A DNA stretch of 64,000 bases from Luteolibacter rhizosphaerae (GCF_025950095.1 NZ_JAPDDR010000001.1:124001-188000); one strand, 5' to 3'. Positions 1 to 9,531 are shown, counted from the first letter of the stretch. Program-made: numbers and translations. The notes: a model not told the origin generated them from the sequence alone.

Positions 1-1372
1 CCAGTGCCTCGCGCTCGCGCAGATATAGCACCGTTGCCGCACTCATCCCGCCGATCAGTGAGATCGCCACCGCCGCACCCGAGATGCACGCCACCCGGTG
101 CCTCCTCACGAATTTCCCCAGCAGATACAGCCGGCTCGGCCGTCGCGCGATCACCGGCTCGTCCGTCAGATAGCGCTGCACGTCCATCGCCAGGCTGTTC
201 GCCGTTTGGTAGCGCCGGTTGCGGTCCTTCTCCAGCGCCTTCATCACGATCCAGTCCAAGTCGCCCGCCAGCACGGAGACCAGCCGGTTCTTCTCGCTGC
301 AGCGCCGCTTCGCGATCTCACCGCCATCCTCCGCCGCCAGCAGCGCCGCGGAGGGCAGCAGCGGATCCTTCTCCAGCAAAGTACGACGCATTTCGGACAT
401 CCCGGACTTCAGCAGCGCCTCCCCGTCGAAGGGCGGCCGCCCTGCGATTAGTTCGTAGAGTAGCGCCCCCAGCCCGTAGACATCGCTCCGCGTATCCACG
501 TCGATTCCCCCCATGTCCGCCTGCTCCGGGCTCATGTAGGCCGGCGTTCCTACCGGCTGGTCCATCGCGGTGGACATCGCCGCGGAGGGCAGACGGTTCT
601 CCGTCGCCTTCGCGATCCCGAAGTCGATCACCTTCGGCTGCGCCAGCCCGTCGTGCGTCGCCATCAGGATGTTGGAGGGCTTGATGTCCCGGTGGATGAT
701 CCCCTTCTGGTGCGCGTGCTGGATCGCGTGGCACACCTGGATGAAGAGCTTCAGCCGCTCCGTCACATCCAGCTTCTCCTCGTCACAGTAGCTCGTGATC
801 CGGTCGCCCTTCACTAGCTCCATCACGAAGTAGGGCCGCCCGCTCGCCGTTGCGCCCGCATCCAGCACCCGCGCGATGTTCGGGTGATCCATCAGTGCCA
901 GCGCCTGCCGCTCCACCTCGAAGCGGGAGATCACCGTCTCCGTATCCATCCCCAGCCGGATCACCTTCAGCGCCACCCGCCGCACCACCGGCTCCTGCTG
1001 CTCCGCTTCGTAGACGATCCCGCCGCCCCCTGATCCGATCCGCCCGATCACCCGGTAGCGCCCGATCGTCGAGCCCGGCTCATCCTCCGCGATCGATACT
1101 GCATCCCTGCTGAACTCGTCCTCCCGCATCGCCATCAGCGTGTCTTCCGCCAGCAGGTCCCGATGCTTCCGCGTCTCGATGAAGAATGCCGCCGACTCTC
1201 CGGCCAGTTCTAACAGCTCGGTCATCCGCGCCAATCCGTCCGGATCACCATGGAAGGACCTCTCCAGATAGACACGCCTCTCCTCCGGGTCCTCGATGTG
1301 GACCGCCGTATCGAAGATCGCGTCCTCCAGATCACTGGATTCCGGGATCGGTTCCTCATCGCTCGTTTCCAT
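1..1372 (-). CDS. Membrane-anchored Ser/Thr protein kinase, PknB-like (3' end outside window)
   Basis: Read from the minus strand; ATG at 1372 and open to the window edge (456 codons visible). Residues about 103-365 are a Hanks-type kinase domain: glycine loop GSGGGG, ALKV with Lys136, HRDIKPSN catalytic loop, DFG, and MSPEQ in the activation segment. After the kinase comes a basic stretch and a single membrane helix at about residues 420-445, so the missing C-terminus should be periplasmic and may be the sensor. It is the last minus-strand gene of the block starting at 13.7 kb. In this phylum such kinases usually sit directly beside an ECF sigma gene. Here the nearest one is 7.6 kb upstream, behind three secreted-protein genes. 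The kinase call is secure; substrate unknown. Confidence 0.93.
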   Translation of the reverse strand, partial: METSDEEPIPESSDLEDAIFDTAVHIEDPEERRVYLERSFHGDPDGLARMTELLELAGESAAFFIETRKHRDLLAEDTLMAMREDEFSRDAVSIAEDEPGSTIGRYRVIGRIGSGGGGIVYEAEQQEPVVRRVALKVIRLGMDTETVISRFEVERQALALMDHPNIARVLDAGATASGRPYFVMELVKGDRITSYCDEEKLDVTERLKLFIQVCHAIQHAHQKGIIHRDIKPSNILMATHDGLAQPKVIDFGIAKATENRLPSAAMSTAMDQPVGTPAYMSPEQADMGGIDVDTRSDVYGLGALLYELIAGRPPFDGEALLKSGMSEMRRTLLEKDPLLPSAALLAAEDGGEIAKRRCSEKNRLVSVLAGDLDWIVMKALEKDRNRRYQTANSLAMDVQRYLTDEPVIARRPSRLYLLGKFVRRHRVACISGAAVAISLIGGMSAATVLYLREREAL

Positions 1373-1677
1373 CCCTAATCAATCGCGTCAGTAAACGATC
1401 ATGAATCCTATCACGCCCCCTTCAAGATCCTAAAGACCGCCCTTATTCACCTAGGGCCTCCAAGTCCTCACATTTGAAAACTCTGCGTTCCTCCGTGACC
1501 TCTGCGCCTCTGCGGTATTCTTCACCTCCCGCCCCCAACCTATTCCGTGTATTCCGTGGTTCTTTTCTTTCCCGGATCCGGAAAAGAAAACCCCGGCACG
1601 CCAAAACCCAAAACGGCGTGCCGGGGTGAGGACCGCGCCACCAAACCCTCGGCGGCGCGGCGAACCCAAAACTCTCC
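1373..1677. other. Intergenic region with dispersed repeat and terminator
   Basis: About 305 bases with no credible gene. Positions about 1467-1565 hold a copy of the widespread element whose minus strand reads like CCGCAGAGGCGCAGAGG and CCACGGAATACACGGAAT. This element creates false peptides containing NTAEAQRSRRNAE. A terminator lies at 1591-1626. The kinase promoter should be between 1373 and about 1460, but no clear -35/-10 pair is visible. Confidence 0.7.
1591..1626 (-). terminator. Rho-independent terminator of the autotransporter-repeat gene
   Basis: A perfect 12-bp stem (CCCCGGCACGCC at 1591-1602 with GGCGTGCCGGGG at 1615-1626) closes a 12-base loop. On the minus strand it is followed by TTTTCTTTTCC, a U-rich tail. 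It lies 52 bases past the stop codon of the 1678-4329 gene. Confidence 0.85.
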
Positions 1678-4329
1678 TTACTGCTCGGCGATAGGCGAAA
1701 CGCTCAAGCGCACGAAGTTCCTCACCGGCCCCGTCGGGAGCGTGTAGGAGATCGTCGTCGCATTGTTCACGTCTGGAGTCACTGCCGTCCACGGCTGCGG
1801 CGCGGCACCCAACGTCGGGGATGCCTCGATCGCATAGCTCACATCGCCGTTCGTCACCGCCAGCGCACGCTTCGTGAAGCTCAGCGTCCCGCTTGCCAGC
1901 GATGGCAGCGTGTTCGCCACGGTCGGGTCGAATCCGTCCAGCGCATACTCCAGCAGGTTGCTCAGGCCATCATTGTCCGGATCGGCATCCGCCGCCTTGT
2001 CCTCGGCGCTCAGACCGGTGAATTGATCCATGAAGCTGGAGAAGCCGCCGCCCGTGCTGGCCACCACCTCGATGCTTCCGCTACCCGTGATCCGACCGCC
2101 GGAGTTACCCGCGTTGTAGACGCCTTCTTCCTGTTCCACTCCGTTCAGCACCAGGCTGGCGACCACGTCCGTCGCGCTGTGCGTCAGGTTCAGCACCGCT
2201 CCGCTTGCGATCGTCACGGTGCCGGTATCGCTCAGGCTTGCCTGTGCCAGCGCCAGTGTCCCGGCACTCACCGTCGTGCTGCCGGCATACGTGTTCGCAC
2301 CGTTCAGCGTCAGCGTGCCACTGCCGGATTTCACTACCGATCCCGGACCGGTCAGCGCACCATCGTAGTTGGTGCTCTCGTTGTTGCCACCCACATTGAT
2401 GCTTACCGCGGCACCCGTGGTGTCTTCCAGTCGCTGGTTGATGTTGCCCGTCAGCGCACCGATCCGGAAGGCACCGGTGTTTGCTGCGGAGGTGAAGGAC
2501 ATCGGGTCCTCGGTCGTCGTTACCAGGTTCAGCGTCGCGTTCTGCAGCGCGTCCAGGTGGTTCAACTGCAGTAGGCGGTCCGTCAGGCTGGTGATACGTG
2601 CCGGCTGCTCCACCGATACCGTGCCGGTAAAGGGGTTGGCTCCGCTCAATCGCACCACGCCGCCGTTGCCGCTCGCGTTCCCGGTTCCCGCCACATGCAG
2701 CGTCACGGAGCCGGAGATCGGAGCGATGAAGTTCAGCACTTCCACCGTGTTGCTGCCGACCACCGGGCCGGACAGTGCACCCACGAAGGAGCTCGCCGCC
2801 ACGGTCACGTTGCCTTCCACGTTCAGCGTGGCTCCCGGGATCGAGGAGTGGGCTTGGTCCATCAAGCCGCCGTTCAGGATCAGGTTGTTCACCACGATCG
2901 TCTGCTGGCTGTTCTCGGTTCCGGCACCCTTGCCGATGAAGCGTCCGCCCGGCTCGATCGAAAGCGAGTCACCCTCAAAGGTGAAGCTCCCCTCAGCGGC
3001 CGGCGTGCGCAGCGTGAGCGCATCCGTGTAGTAGTTGCTGCCCGGGGCGGGCGCGGCCAGGTTGCTCCAGCCGCCTGCGCTGTTGAAGGAGCTGGCTCCC
3101 AGCAGATCCGCCGTCGTCAGCGTCACGTTGGTGGAGTCCACCTTCAGTTTGCCCGGACCCGTGATGTAGCCGCCCGGGGTGTTCGAGTCGTAGATGCCAT
3201 TCGGCTGCGGCATGCCGTTCAGGGTCAGGCTCTTCACGATGTCGGTCTGCTCGTGGAAGAGATCCAGCGCCGCTCCGCTCGCGATCGATACCGTCGAGCT
3301 GTTGTGCAGCAGCGAGCCGGTGCCCAGGCTCAGCACGCCGCCCAGGATCGTGGTGCTGCCGGTGTAGGTCTGTGCCTGGCCTTGGATGATCATCGTGCCG
3401 CTGCCAGCCTTCACTAGGTTGCCGTTGCCGCGCAGGGCACCGGAGTAGAAGCCTTCCAGTCCGCTTCCACCCACTTCCAGCGTCACCGGGTTACCGGCGG
3501 TATCCGTCAGCACCTGCCCGGCCGAGCCCGTAATGGCTCCCACGCGGAAGCTTCCGGTGTTCACACCGGCGGCGAAGGAGATCGGGTTTTGCGCCGTGGT
3601 GGCCAGACCCAGCGTCGCGAAGCGCAGCGCGTCGAGGTGGTTCAATTGCAGCAGGCGGTTCGTGGTGCTCGAGATCGTGTTGCCGTTGGTCGGTTGCAGC
3701 ACGTCGATCTGCCCGGAGTAGGGGTTGGCCGCGCTCAGGCGCACCACCCCGCGGTTCACGCCGCCGTTGGCGGACCCGGCCACCGTCAGCACCTCGGATC
3801 CGGAGATCGTCGCGCCGATGTCCATGATCTCGAAGTTGGTCGCACCATTCGTGTTCGCACCGATCGCTCCCAGGGAGGATGCGGCCGTCACGTTGATCGC
3901 TCCGTTCACCGCGAAGATCACGTTGTTCGTGTTCTCGCCACCGGCCTGTTCGAGGCGTCCCCCGTTCAGGATCAGGTTCGGCACCGTGATCGTTTGCGTC
4001 GTGCCGGATCCGGCACCCTTGCCCAGCAGGCGCCCCGCGGCACCGCCGTTGATCGTCAGGGCATCGCCCGCGAAGGTCGTCGTGCTCGCGGTGGTCGTCG
4101 TGCGCAGCGTGAAGCCGCCGTTGAAGTAGTTGTTGCCGGCGCTCGGTGCGGCGGTGTTGTTCCACTGGCCTGCGGCGGCGAAGGACGAGGTTCCTGCGGC
4201 GTCGTTGTTGTTCAGCGTCACGTCAGCGGCCAGCACCGAACCCGTGAGGGCTACGGTCGAGAGCGCGGCGAGCTGCAGGCTCATGCGAAGGGTTCGGGAG
4301 GGAATGGAATCGGGCTTCATTCGGTTCAT
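1678..4329 (-). CDS. Secreted autotransporter-associated beta-strand repeat protein
   Basis: 883 residues. A signal peptide (about 1-34, ending near SVLAAD) is followed by two long homologous halves, about 35-395 and 400-745. Each starts with a VTLNNNDAAG/VTLTTADLLG block followed by W(N/S)N-AAP and ends with GNLVKAGSGTM or GSVVKSGSGTL plus TYTGSTTI or TYAGSTTV. These GTLTLxGxNTYxGxTTVxxGTL modules are the autotransporter-associated beta-strand repeat and predict a right-handed beta-helix. The last 140 residues carry DADPDNDGLSNLLEYAL, the short tail common on secreted verrucomicrobial proteins. No autotransporter beta-barrel and no PEP-CTERM anchor are present. It is probably exported and surface-associated; ligand unknown. 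A strong terminator follows. Confidence 0.9.
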   Translation of the reverse strand: MNRMKPDSIPSRTLRMSLQLAALSTVALTGSVLAADVTLNNNDAAGTSSFAAAGQWNNTAAPSAGNNYFNGGFTLRTTTTASTTTFAGDALTINGGAAGRLLGKGAGSGTTQTITVPNLILNGGRLEQAGGENTNNVIFAVNGAINVTAASSLGAIGANTNGATNFEIMDIGATISGSEVLTVAGSANGGVNRGVVRLSAANPYSGQIDVLQPTNGNTISSTTNRLLQLNHLDALRFATLGLATTAQNPISFAAGVNTGSFRVGAITGSAGQVLTDTAGNPVTLEVGGSGLEGFYSGALRGNGNLVKAGSGTMIIQGQAQTYTGSTTILGGVLSLGTGSLLHNSSTVSIASGAALDLFHEQTDIVKSLTLNGMPQPNGIYDSNTPGGYITGPGKLKVDSTNVTLTTADLLGASSFNSAGGWSNLAAPAPGSNYYTDALTLRTPAAEGSFTFEGDSLSIEPGGRFIGKGAGTENSQQTIVVNNLILNGGLMDQAHSSIPGATLNVEGNVTVAASSFVGALSGPVVGSNTVEVLNFIAPISGSVTLHVAGTGNASGNGGVVRLSGANPFTGTVSVEQPARITSLTDRLLQLNHLDALQNATLNLVTTTEDPMSFTSAANTGAFRIGALTGNINQRLEDTTGAAVSINVGGNNESTNYDGALTGPGSVVKSGSGTLTLNGANTYAGSTTVSAGTLALAQASLSDTGTVTIASGAVLNLTHSATDVVASLVLNGVEQEEGVYNAGNSGGRITGSGSIEVVASTGGGFSSFMDQFTGLSAEDKAADADPDNDGLSNLLEYALDGFDPTVANTLPSLASGTLSFTKRALAVTNGDVSYAIEASPTLGAAPQPWTAVTPDVNNATTISYTLPTGPVRNFVRLSVSPIAEQ

Positions 4330-4401
4330 AGGGGTTCCTTGGTTTCGGGTCGGGTTGGGTCGGGTTCAGGTCTCGGTCGGCGGTAGGAGGACCGCCGGGT
4401 A

Positions 4402-7400
4402 TCACTCGAGAATTTCTGCCCGCATGCGGGCGAAGAGGCGCGGATCACCGTTAATCGGCTCGTCCACCCGCAGCGTCACTTGCTCCAGTTCGCCATCGCC
4501 CAGCGCCACCGGCGGCCCGGTCGGCGTGGCAGGGCGGCGCGTCCAGGACAGCGTGCTCAGGCTCGGCGAGGTCTCGACCGTGAAGAGGAGGCCGCGTGCC
4601 GTGGCATCGCTCCGGCGGACGAAGGTGAATTCGATATAGCGCGAACCGTTGTGGGTCGTGATCGACATGCCCGGCACCCGTGAGGCTCCGCTTGCGGTAT
4701 CCCGGTCGCCTGCCAGCGGGTTTCCGCCGCTCGCATACTCCCACAGGTTGTTCATGCCATCCTGATCCGGATCCGCCAGATTGCCCTGCTGCCCCGCGGG
4801 CAATTGCATCTCGGTGGCCCACTGGCTAAGTTGCGTGGCGAAGGAGTCCTTCGGCTGCACCCAGATGTTGCGGAAGCGCACCGGTCCGCTCGCATCGCTG
4901 TCGTGCGCCTGTAGCAGCAGCGGATGCAGGCCCGGAGCTTCCAGTGGTGAGGCACCGGTTTGCGCCGGGATCGCCACATCGTTGTGCACCAGCATGCCGT
5001 TCCAGCGCACGCTCACCCGGGCATCCGCCACCTTGGTGTTGCCGCTCCAGCGCGCTGCGGTGAAGTCGATGTCGTAGCTCTGCCAAGCTCCCGCACCCAG
5101 GCTGGCATTCTTGTCCGCGGCCTTCTGCAGGTAGATCGCCGCGGCCGTGTTGTTAGCCAGCGCTGTGCCAGCCGCCGTGTTCAGCACTTGGATTTCGTAG
5201 CTCCGCTGCAGCTTCACGCCCGAGTTTCCGGCAAGCTGACCGGCACCGCCGGAAGGCGAGAGCCATTCGAGGTGCAGCTTGTAGTCCTTTAGACCCGTGA
5301 TCGTGGAGATGTCGTTCGGTGCGGGTGTCAGGCCGACCAGTAATTCACCATTCGTCACCGCCCAGTTCGGAGCCGCGCCATTCGCGTCACGCTTCCAGTT
5401 GTTGGCCAGCGAGGCGCTCGTGCCATCGAAGAGGATGGTGGCACCCGGCGGCGGTGGCGGCGGACCTGTCACGCTCAGGTGATCGACATTCGGTCCCGTT
5501 GCCAGGGTGGAGGTCAGCGAGATCGTGTTCGAGCCCTTCGTGAGCTGCACGTTTATCGTCGGCGTGTAGATCCATGTCGGCCACGCTCCGGAGGGACCGA
5601 AGCTCGGGGTGGAGACCACCGTGCCGTTGACTCGCACGGCCAGCGTCCGGTTGTCGGTCCCGCCGTTGGCGTAGCGGAAGGCGATCCGGTGCAGACCCGC
5701 GTGGGTGGCATTGACCGTCCACGTGATGCTCTGTCCTACGGTGTTGCCATAGTCGGCGTAGCCGGTACCGGTGAATCCCGCGTGCTCGGTGCTCCGCGCG
5801 GGCCCGCTCCGCACCGCGTCTTCGGCTTCATAGGTGAGGCTCAGTTCGGGCGCCACCGGGTTCTCCGGTTCCGGCGGTTGCGTCATGATCGCGAAGTCCG
5901 CACCCGTTTCGTCCGGCAGCTGGTTGATCGTGTACCATCCCTCGGTCGCCCACGGCGCGAGGTTCGCATCGTTCACGAAGTTCTTCAGCCGCAGTGCCAG
6001 CACGCGGTCCGTCTTCAGCCCCGGGATCTTGAGGAAGACTTTCTTCCGGTCGGTCGAGACGTCGGCGCGTTCCACCGTCAGGGTCTCTTGGTTATACTTC
6101 GGCCCGCCGTAAGTTGCTTCCGGCGTGTAGCGGTACTGCTGCAGACCGTAGTTCGCCAGCGTCGCCGCCGTCCAGTAGGGCACCGGTCGTGTGAATTCGA
6201 CGATGAAGCCGTCGCCTCGTGCGCGGATGCTCTTCATCTCGAAGGTGAGCTTCCCGTTCGGGCGCAGGCGTTGCAGGCCGGAGCTCGTGTTCTTCCAGTT
6301 CCAGTTTCCGCCGGAACCCAGCCCGCCCACATACAGCGAGCCGTCGGGTCCCCACACCACCCGGTTCATCCCGCTCTCCAGGCCTTGGGTGAATTGGAAC
6401 ATCGCACCCTGGTACTTGCCCTTCACCTTCTCCATGAAGACGCGGTTCACGCCGCCATGGGTCAGCTCCGCCACCAGCATCTGTCCGGCGTAGGTTCCGC
6501 CCGGAATCAGGATCGGCTCCGCGGGCGAGTTCGAGATCTCCCCGTGCGGCAGCCACAGCGCGGGTCGCGTGTAGTCCTCGGTATCTCCCGGGTTCTCACG
6601 ATGACCATAGTAGTTCCCGGTCGAGAGATGGTTGATGCGTGAGGAAGGCAGCCAGTCGCCCTGGTTGTCGGAGGCGAAGAGCTCGCCATCCACGCCCATG
6701 CCCATCCCGTTCGGCGTGCGCAGGCCGCGCGCCACCGCTTCCCAGGTCCGGTTCGCGGGATCGATCTTCAGCAGCGATCCCGGACCGTTTGGGACGGGGA
6801 AAGATGGCTGGGTCCCGGGCAGGTAGGCGGTGCTGCCGGTGCGCAGCGGCACCGAGGTGGTGATCCACAGGAACCCGTCCTTGTTCACCAGGTTGAAGCT
6901 GAACTCGTGGTAGTTGAAGGACGCGGGCCAACCGTGCGCCACCGCTTGGTATTCGTCGGCCACGTCGTCGCCATCCAAGTCGATCAGCTTGGTGACCTCC
7001 TGCTTCTGCGTGACGTGGATCACCCCGTCGATCACGCGCAGGCCCAGCGGCTCGCCGAGTCCTTCCGCGAAGCGCTTGACCGTGACCGCTCCCGGGCCGT
7101 TGAGATTGTCTAACAGATAGACCGCTCCCGTGGCGTCCCAGGTGCTGATCGCCAGACGTCCGTCCGGCAGGAAGTCCATGCCGCCAACCGCGGGCCGGAA
7201 GCTCGTCGGGCGGAAGTTCACCAGATCATAGCTCGGGTGCACTCCTTCCAGCGGACGTCCGTCTCCCGGGCCGCCGGCGCTGCCACCGCCGCCTTCCTGG
7301 TAGTAGTAGTTCTTCAGCCCCGGCGAGGTCACATGGGTGAGCCCCTCTTCGGTCTGCAAGGTTCCGCCCGGCACCGGCGCGAAATCCGCCGCACCGGGTG

Positions 7401-7881
7401 GCTTCCATTCCAGCAGCAGGCGCGAGCCTCCCGCGTTCTGGTAGAAGTCGATGTAGTAGGGGAAGGATCCCGGCAGCAGGTTCAGCGTGCTCGTGTTGCT
7501 GCTCAGCCCTTGCTCTTCGTTGGCGATGACCAAGGCGGCCTGGTCGCCGATGAAGAACTTGGCCCCGTCGTCGCTCGTGAGTCGGAACTCGTAGGTCCCG
7601 CCCGTCGCGATCTGCAGGTAACCCCACGCGTGGCCGAGGTAGTGGTTCTCCAGTGGCGCCCCGTAGGTCGTGCTCCAAGCACCGTTGAAGTCCACGCTCG
7701 CGAAGTCGTTCGAGACGTTCGGTGTCTGGCCATCGACCAGCACCGGAAGCTCGCGCATTTCTTCGCCGATCTCGTAGAGCCAGACGGTCACACCCGGCTT
7801 CAGGGCCGGGCTCTGTGCGGAAAGCGTGGCGCTGGCGGCAAGCGCGGCCAACCCCGTGATGAAGATGGATCGCATGCTCAT
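4402..7881 (-). CDS. Multidomain secreted carbohydrate protein: PA14, beta-propeller, CBM6-like, DUF1080
   Basis: 1159 residues with a signal peptide (about 1-22). Order: PA14-like domain (about 25-185; YEFRLTSDDGAKFFIG, YYIDFYQNAGGSRLLLEW); a PQQ/sorbosone-dehydrogenase-like propeller (about 215-560; GMDFLPDGRLAISTWD, GLRTPNGMGMGVDGELFASD, NHLSTGNYYGHRE); a CBM6-like domain (about 680-805; YEAEDA, GYADYGN); a DUF1080/3-keto-disaccharide hydrolase-like lectin fold (about 815-1015; ILFDG, NSGVKLQRSYEIQVLN); and a DPDQDGMNNLWEYA tail. This fits binding and breakdown or oxidation of a glycan outside the cytoplasm. Its ATG overlaps the upstream stop by four bases, so the two genes are probably translationally coupled. 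The propeller lacks a visible heme CxxCH motif. Domains are recognised by pattern; the reaction is not known. Confidence 0.85.
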   Translation of the reverse strand: MSMRSIFITGLAALAASATLSAQSPALKPGVTVWLYEIGEEMRELPVLVDGQTPNVSNDFASVDFNGAWSTTYGAPLENHYLGHAWGYLQIATGGTYEFRLTSDDGAKFFIGDQAALVIANEEQGLSSNTSTLNLLPGSFPYYIDFYQNAGGSRLLLEWKPPGAADFAPVPGGTLQTEEGLTHVTSPGLKNYYYQEGGGGSAGGPGDGRPLEGVHPSYDLVNFRPTSFRPAVGGMDFLPDGRLAISTWDATGAVYLLDNLNGPGAVTVKRFAEGLGEPLGLRVIDGVIHVTQKQEVTKLIDLDGDDVADEYQAVAHGWPASFNYHEFSFNLVNKDGFLWITTSVPLRTGSTAYLPGTQPSFPVPNGPGSLLKIDPANRTWEAVARGLRTPNGMGMGVDGELFASDNQGDWLPSSRINHLSTGNYYGHRENPGDTEDYTRPALWLPHGEISNSPAEPILIPGGTYAGQMLVAELTHGGVNRVFMEKVKGKYQGAMFQFTQGLESGMNRVVWGPDGSLYVGGLGSGGNWNWKNTSSGLQRLRPNGKLTFEMKSIRARGDGFIVEFTRPVPYWTAATLANYGLQQYRYTPEATYGGPKYNQETLTVERADVSTDRKKVFLKIPGLKTDRVLALRLKNFVNDANLAPWATEGWYTINQLPDETGADFAIMTQPPEPENPVAPELSLTYEAEDAVRSGPARSTEHAGFTGTGYADYGNTVGQSITWTVNATHAGLHRIAFRYANGGTDNRTLAVRVNGTVVSTPSFGPSGAWPTWIYTPTINVQLTKGSNTISLTSTLATGPNVDHLSVTGPPPPPPGATILFDGTSASLANNWKRDANGAAPNWAVTNGELLVGLTPAPNDISTITGLKDYKLHLEWLSPSGGAGQLAGNSGVKLQRSYEIQVLNTAAGTALANNTAAAIYLQKAADKNASLGAGAWQSYDIDFTAARWSGNTKVADARVSVRWNGMLVHNDVAIPAQTGASPLEAPGLHPLLLQAHDSDASGPVRFRNIWVQPKDSFATQLSQWATEMQLPAGQQGNLADPDQDGMNNLWEYASGGNPLAGDRDTASGASRVPGMSITTHNGSRYIEFTFVRRSDATARGLLFTVETSPSLSTLSWTRRPATPTGPPVALGDGELEQVTLRVDEPINGDPRLFARMRAEILE

Positions 7882-8906
7882 GGGGTCCAGGTGGTTTCCA
7901 AGCCCGCCGGGCTGTTCTGGGTGAAGTCCAGGAAGCTATCGCCCGCCTGCGTCCGGACCACGGCTCCGCCGCTCGGCGCATGGCTCGCTTGATAGCCCGT
8001 GCCATCCAGCTCCAGCGAAAGCATCGCCCCTGCGGGCAGACCCTGGATCGCGAACTGCCGCGAAAGCTTTGCGCCGCTCATCGCTTCGGGGCTCTCCTCC
8101 ACCGCGATCCTCGCGCCGCCCGGCAGCACTAGGTCGTAGCGGATCACGATCCCCGCGGTGTGGCCGATCAGCCGGTAACCGCGCCAATCCACGCTGGGGT
8201 AAATCGTCTGCCCGTCTTGCAACAGGCTCCACGCCTTGTAGTCGCCACCCAGCGTGACATCCGCCAGTGTCGCCGTGCTACCGCTCGTGTTCCGACGGAA
8301 GCGGATCTTCACCGCGTCGCTCGAAACCGCCAGCAGCTTCTGGTGACCATCGTCGCCCGGGGTGTCCGTGGAGGTCCATTGCTGTGCCGTCCACGTCGCG
8401 CCGTTGTCGGTGGACACATCTACCAGCAGGCGGTTGTTTCCGCCCGGCGTGAGATACGCCAGCACCGCGTTGTTGTGTCGGCTCAGGTCGATCGTCGGCG
8501 TGATGAACGATGGGCTCCCGCTACCGAAAGTCCACGCCGTGGCTCCGGTCGTGATCCCCGTCGCGCTCCATCCCGCCGGGATCGATGATTCGTTCGTCGC
8601 GGAGATCGGCAGGGCCTTCTCCAGGAGATGATAGGTGGTGCCCTGCGTTGCCGAGTTGCGCTGGCCGAAATCGTAGACCTTCCCGCGGAACTGCATTCCG
8701 CCGCTCCACACCTTGTGCAGGGTCCCGTTTGCCGGGTTGTAGGCGGCCCACAGGTCGCTCCGCAGCGCCACGACCAGCATCCGCGTCTTGTTCTCCATCG
8801 TGAGCCGGAAGGCCCAGGGGTCCCTGCCTCTCACGGGTGGGTCGGCAGCTAGAGCGCTGGTCGCTGCGCCTAGGCACAGCACGAGCGTGGTACGGAAATG
8901 GGGCAT
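7878..8906 (-). CDS. Secreted protein with the N-terminal domain found on PVC cytochrome/propeller enzymes
   Basis: 342 residues with a cleavable signal peptide (MPHFRTTLVLCLGAATSALA). The start RDPWAFRLTMENKTRM followed by ALRSDLWAAYNPANGTLHKVWSGGM resembles, from memory, the N-terminal part of large verrucomicrobial and planctomycetal sugar-dehydrogenase/cytochrome c proteins (PWVFRS...LWVAYD...LYKAWKGGV). A beta-sandwich-like middle (about 120-215) and a C-terminal beta region follow. It overlaps the downstream propeller gene by ATGA, suggesting that a normally fused polypeptide is split here into two co-translated secreted subunits. That is inference. No catalytic residues are recognised. 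Confidence 0.75.
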   Translation of the reverse strand: MPHFRTTLVLCLGAATSALAADPPVRGRDPWAFRLTMENKTRMLVVALRSDLWAAYNPANGTLHKVWSGGMQFRGKVYDFGQRNSATQGTTYHLLEKALPISATNESSIPAGWSATGITTGATAWTFGSGSPSFITPTIDLSRHNNAVLAYLTPGGNNRLLVDVSTDNGATWTAQQWTSTDTPGDDGHQKLLAVSSDAVKIRFRRNTSGSTATLADVTLGGDYKAWSLLQDGQTIYPSVDWRGYRLIGHTAGIVIRYDLVLPGGARIAVEESPEAMSGAKLSRQFAIQGLPAGAMLSLELDGTGYQASHAPSGGAVVRTQAGDSFLDFTQNSPAGLETTWTP

Positions 8907-9009
8907 GGGTTCGGCGAGGGGACGGGGTCCTTGGTTTGTGCCCCCTCACTCGCGTCCACGACTTCCCGCCTCGGAAACCGCCAACTATTTTCAGAAAACT
9001 TTTCGCCCC

Positions 9010-9531
9010 CTACAGCCGCGGCCGGATTTCCCGGAACAACCATGCCCGCGCGTAGCTCCATTGCCGCTCCACCGTCCGCTCTGGCAGTTCCATTTCCTGC
9101 GCGATCTCCTGATTCGACAGCCCGCCGAAAAACTTCAGTAGTACGAGCTTGGCCCTCAACGGGTTGCTTGCCTTGAGCCGCTCCAGCGCTTCGTCGATCA
9201 GCAGGGTTTTCTCATCATCGCTGATCGACTCCTGCTCCGCCTCACTCATCGGCACCCGCTCCTGATCTCCCCACCGTTTGATACGCGAGCGCTGCCGCGC
9301 CCGGTCGATCAAGATATGCCGCATTGCCTCCGCCGCCGCCGCGCAATAATGCGACGGACCACTCCACGACCGGTCCGCCAACCGCAGCCACGCCTCATGT
9401 ACCAGTGCCGTCGGCTGCAAAGTCTGCCCTGCTCCACCCGTCGCCATCCGCGCCGCCGCCATCCGGCGCAACTGCGCATAAATCACGGGCAGAATCTCCT
9501 CGGGCAATCTCGGCGATTCGGGGTACGACAT
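9010..9531 (-). CDS. ECF sigma factor, TIGR02999 (Sig-70_X6) type
   Basis: 173 residues. The N-terminal pattern EEILPVIYAQLRRMAAARM...QTLQPTALVHEAWLRL is the hallmark of the TIGR02999 family. The sigma-4 region near the C-terminus has LSNQEIAQEMELPERTVERQW as helix-turn-helix. Members of this family often sit beside Ser/Thr kinase genes. It lies 67 bases after the dynamin-like gene and just ahead of the secreted-protein genes, so it may drive those genes or the kinase at 1-1372. That target is inferred from position only. Confidence 0.93.
   Translation of the reverse strand: MSYPESPRLPEEILPVIYAQLRRMAAARMATGGAGQTLQPTALVHEAWLRLADRSWSGPSHYCAAAAEAMRHILIDRARQRSRIKRWGDQERVPMSEAEQESISDDEKTLLIDEALERLKASNPLRAKLVLLKFFGGLSNQEIAQEMELPERTVERQWSYARAWLFREIRPRL

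Noticed and set aside
1451-1792. 113-codon minus frame containing NTAEAQRSRRNAEF
   Set aside because: The peptide is the translation of a dispersed intergenic repeat, overlapping the end of a real gene.
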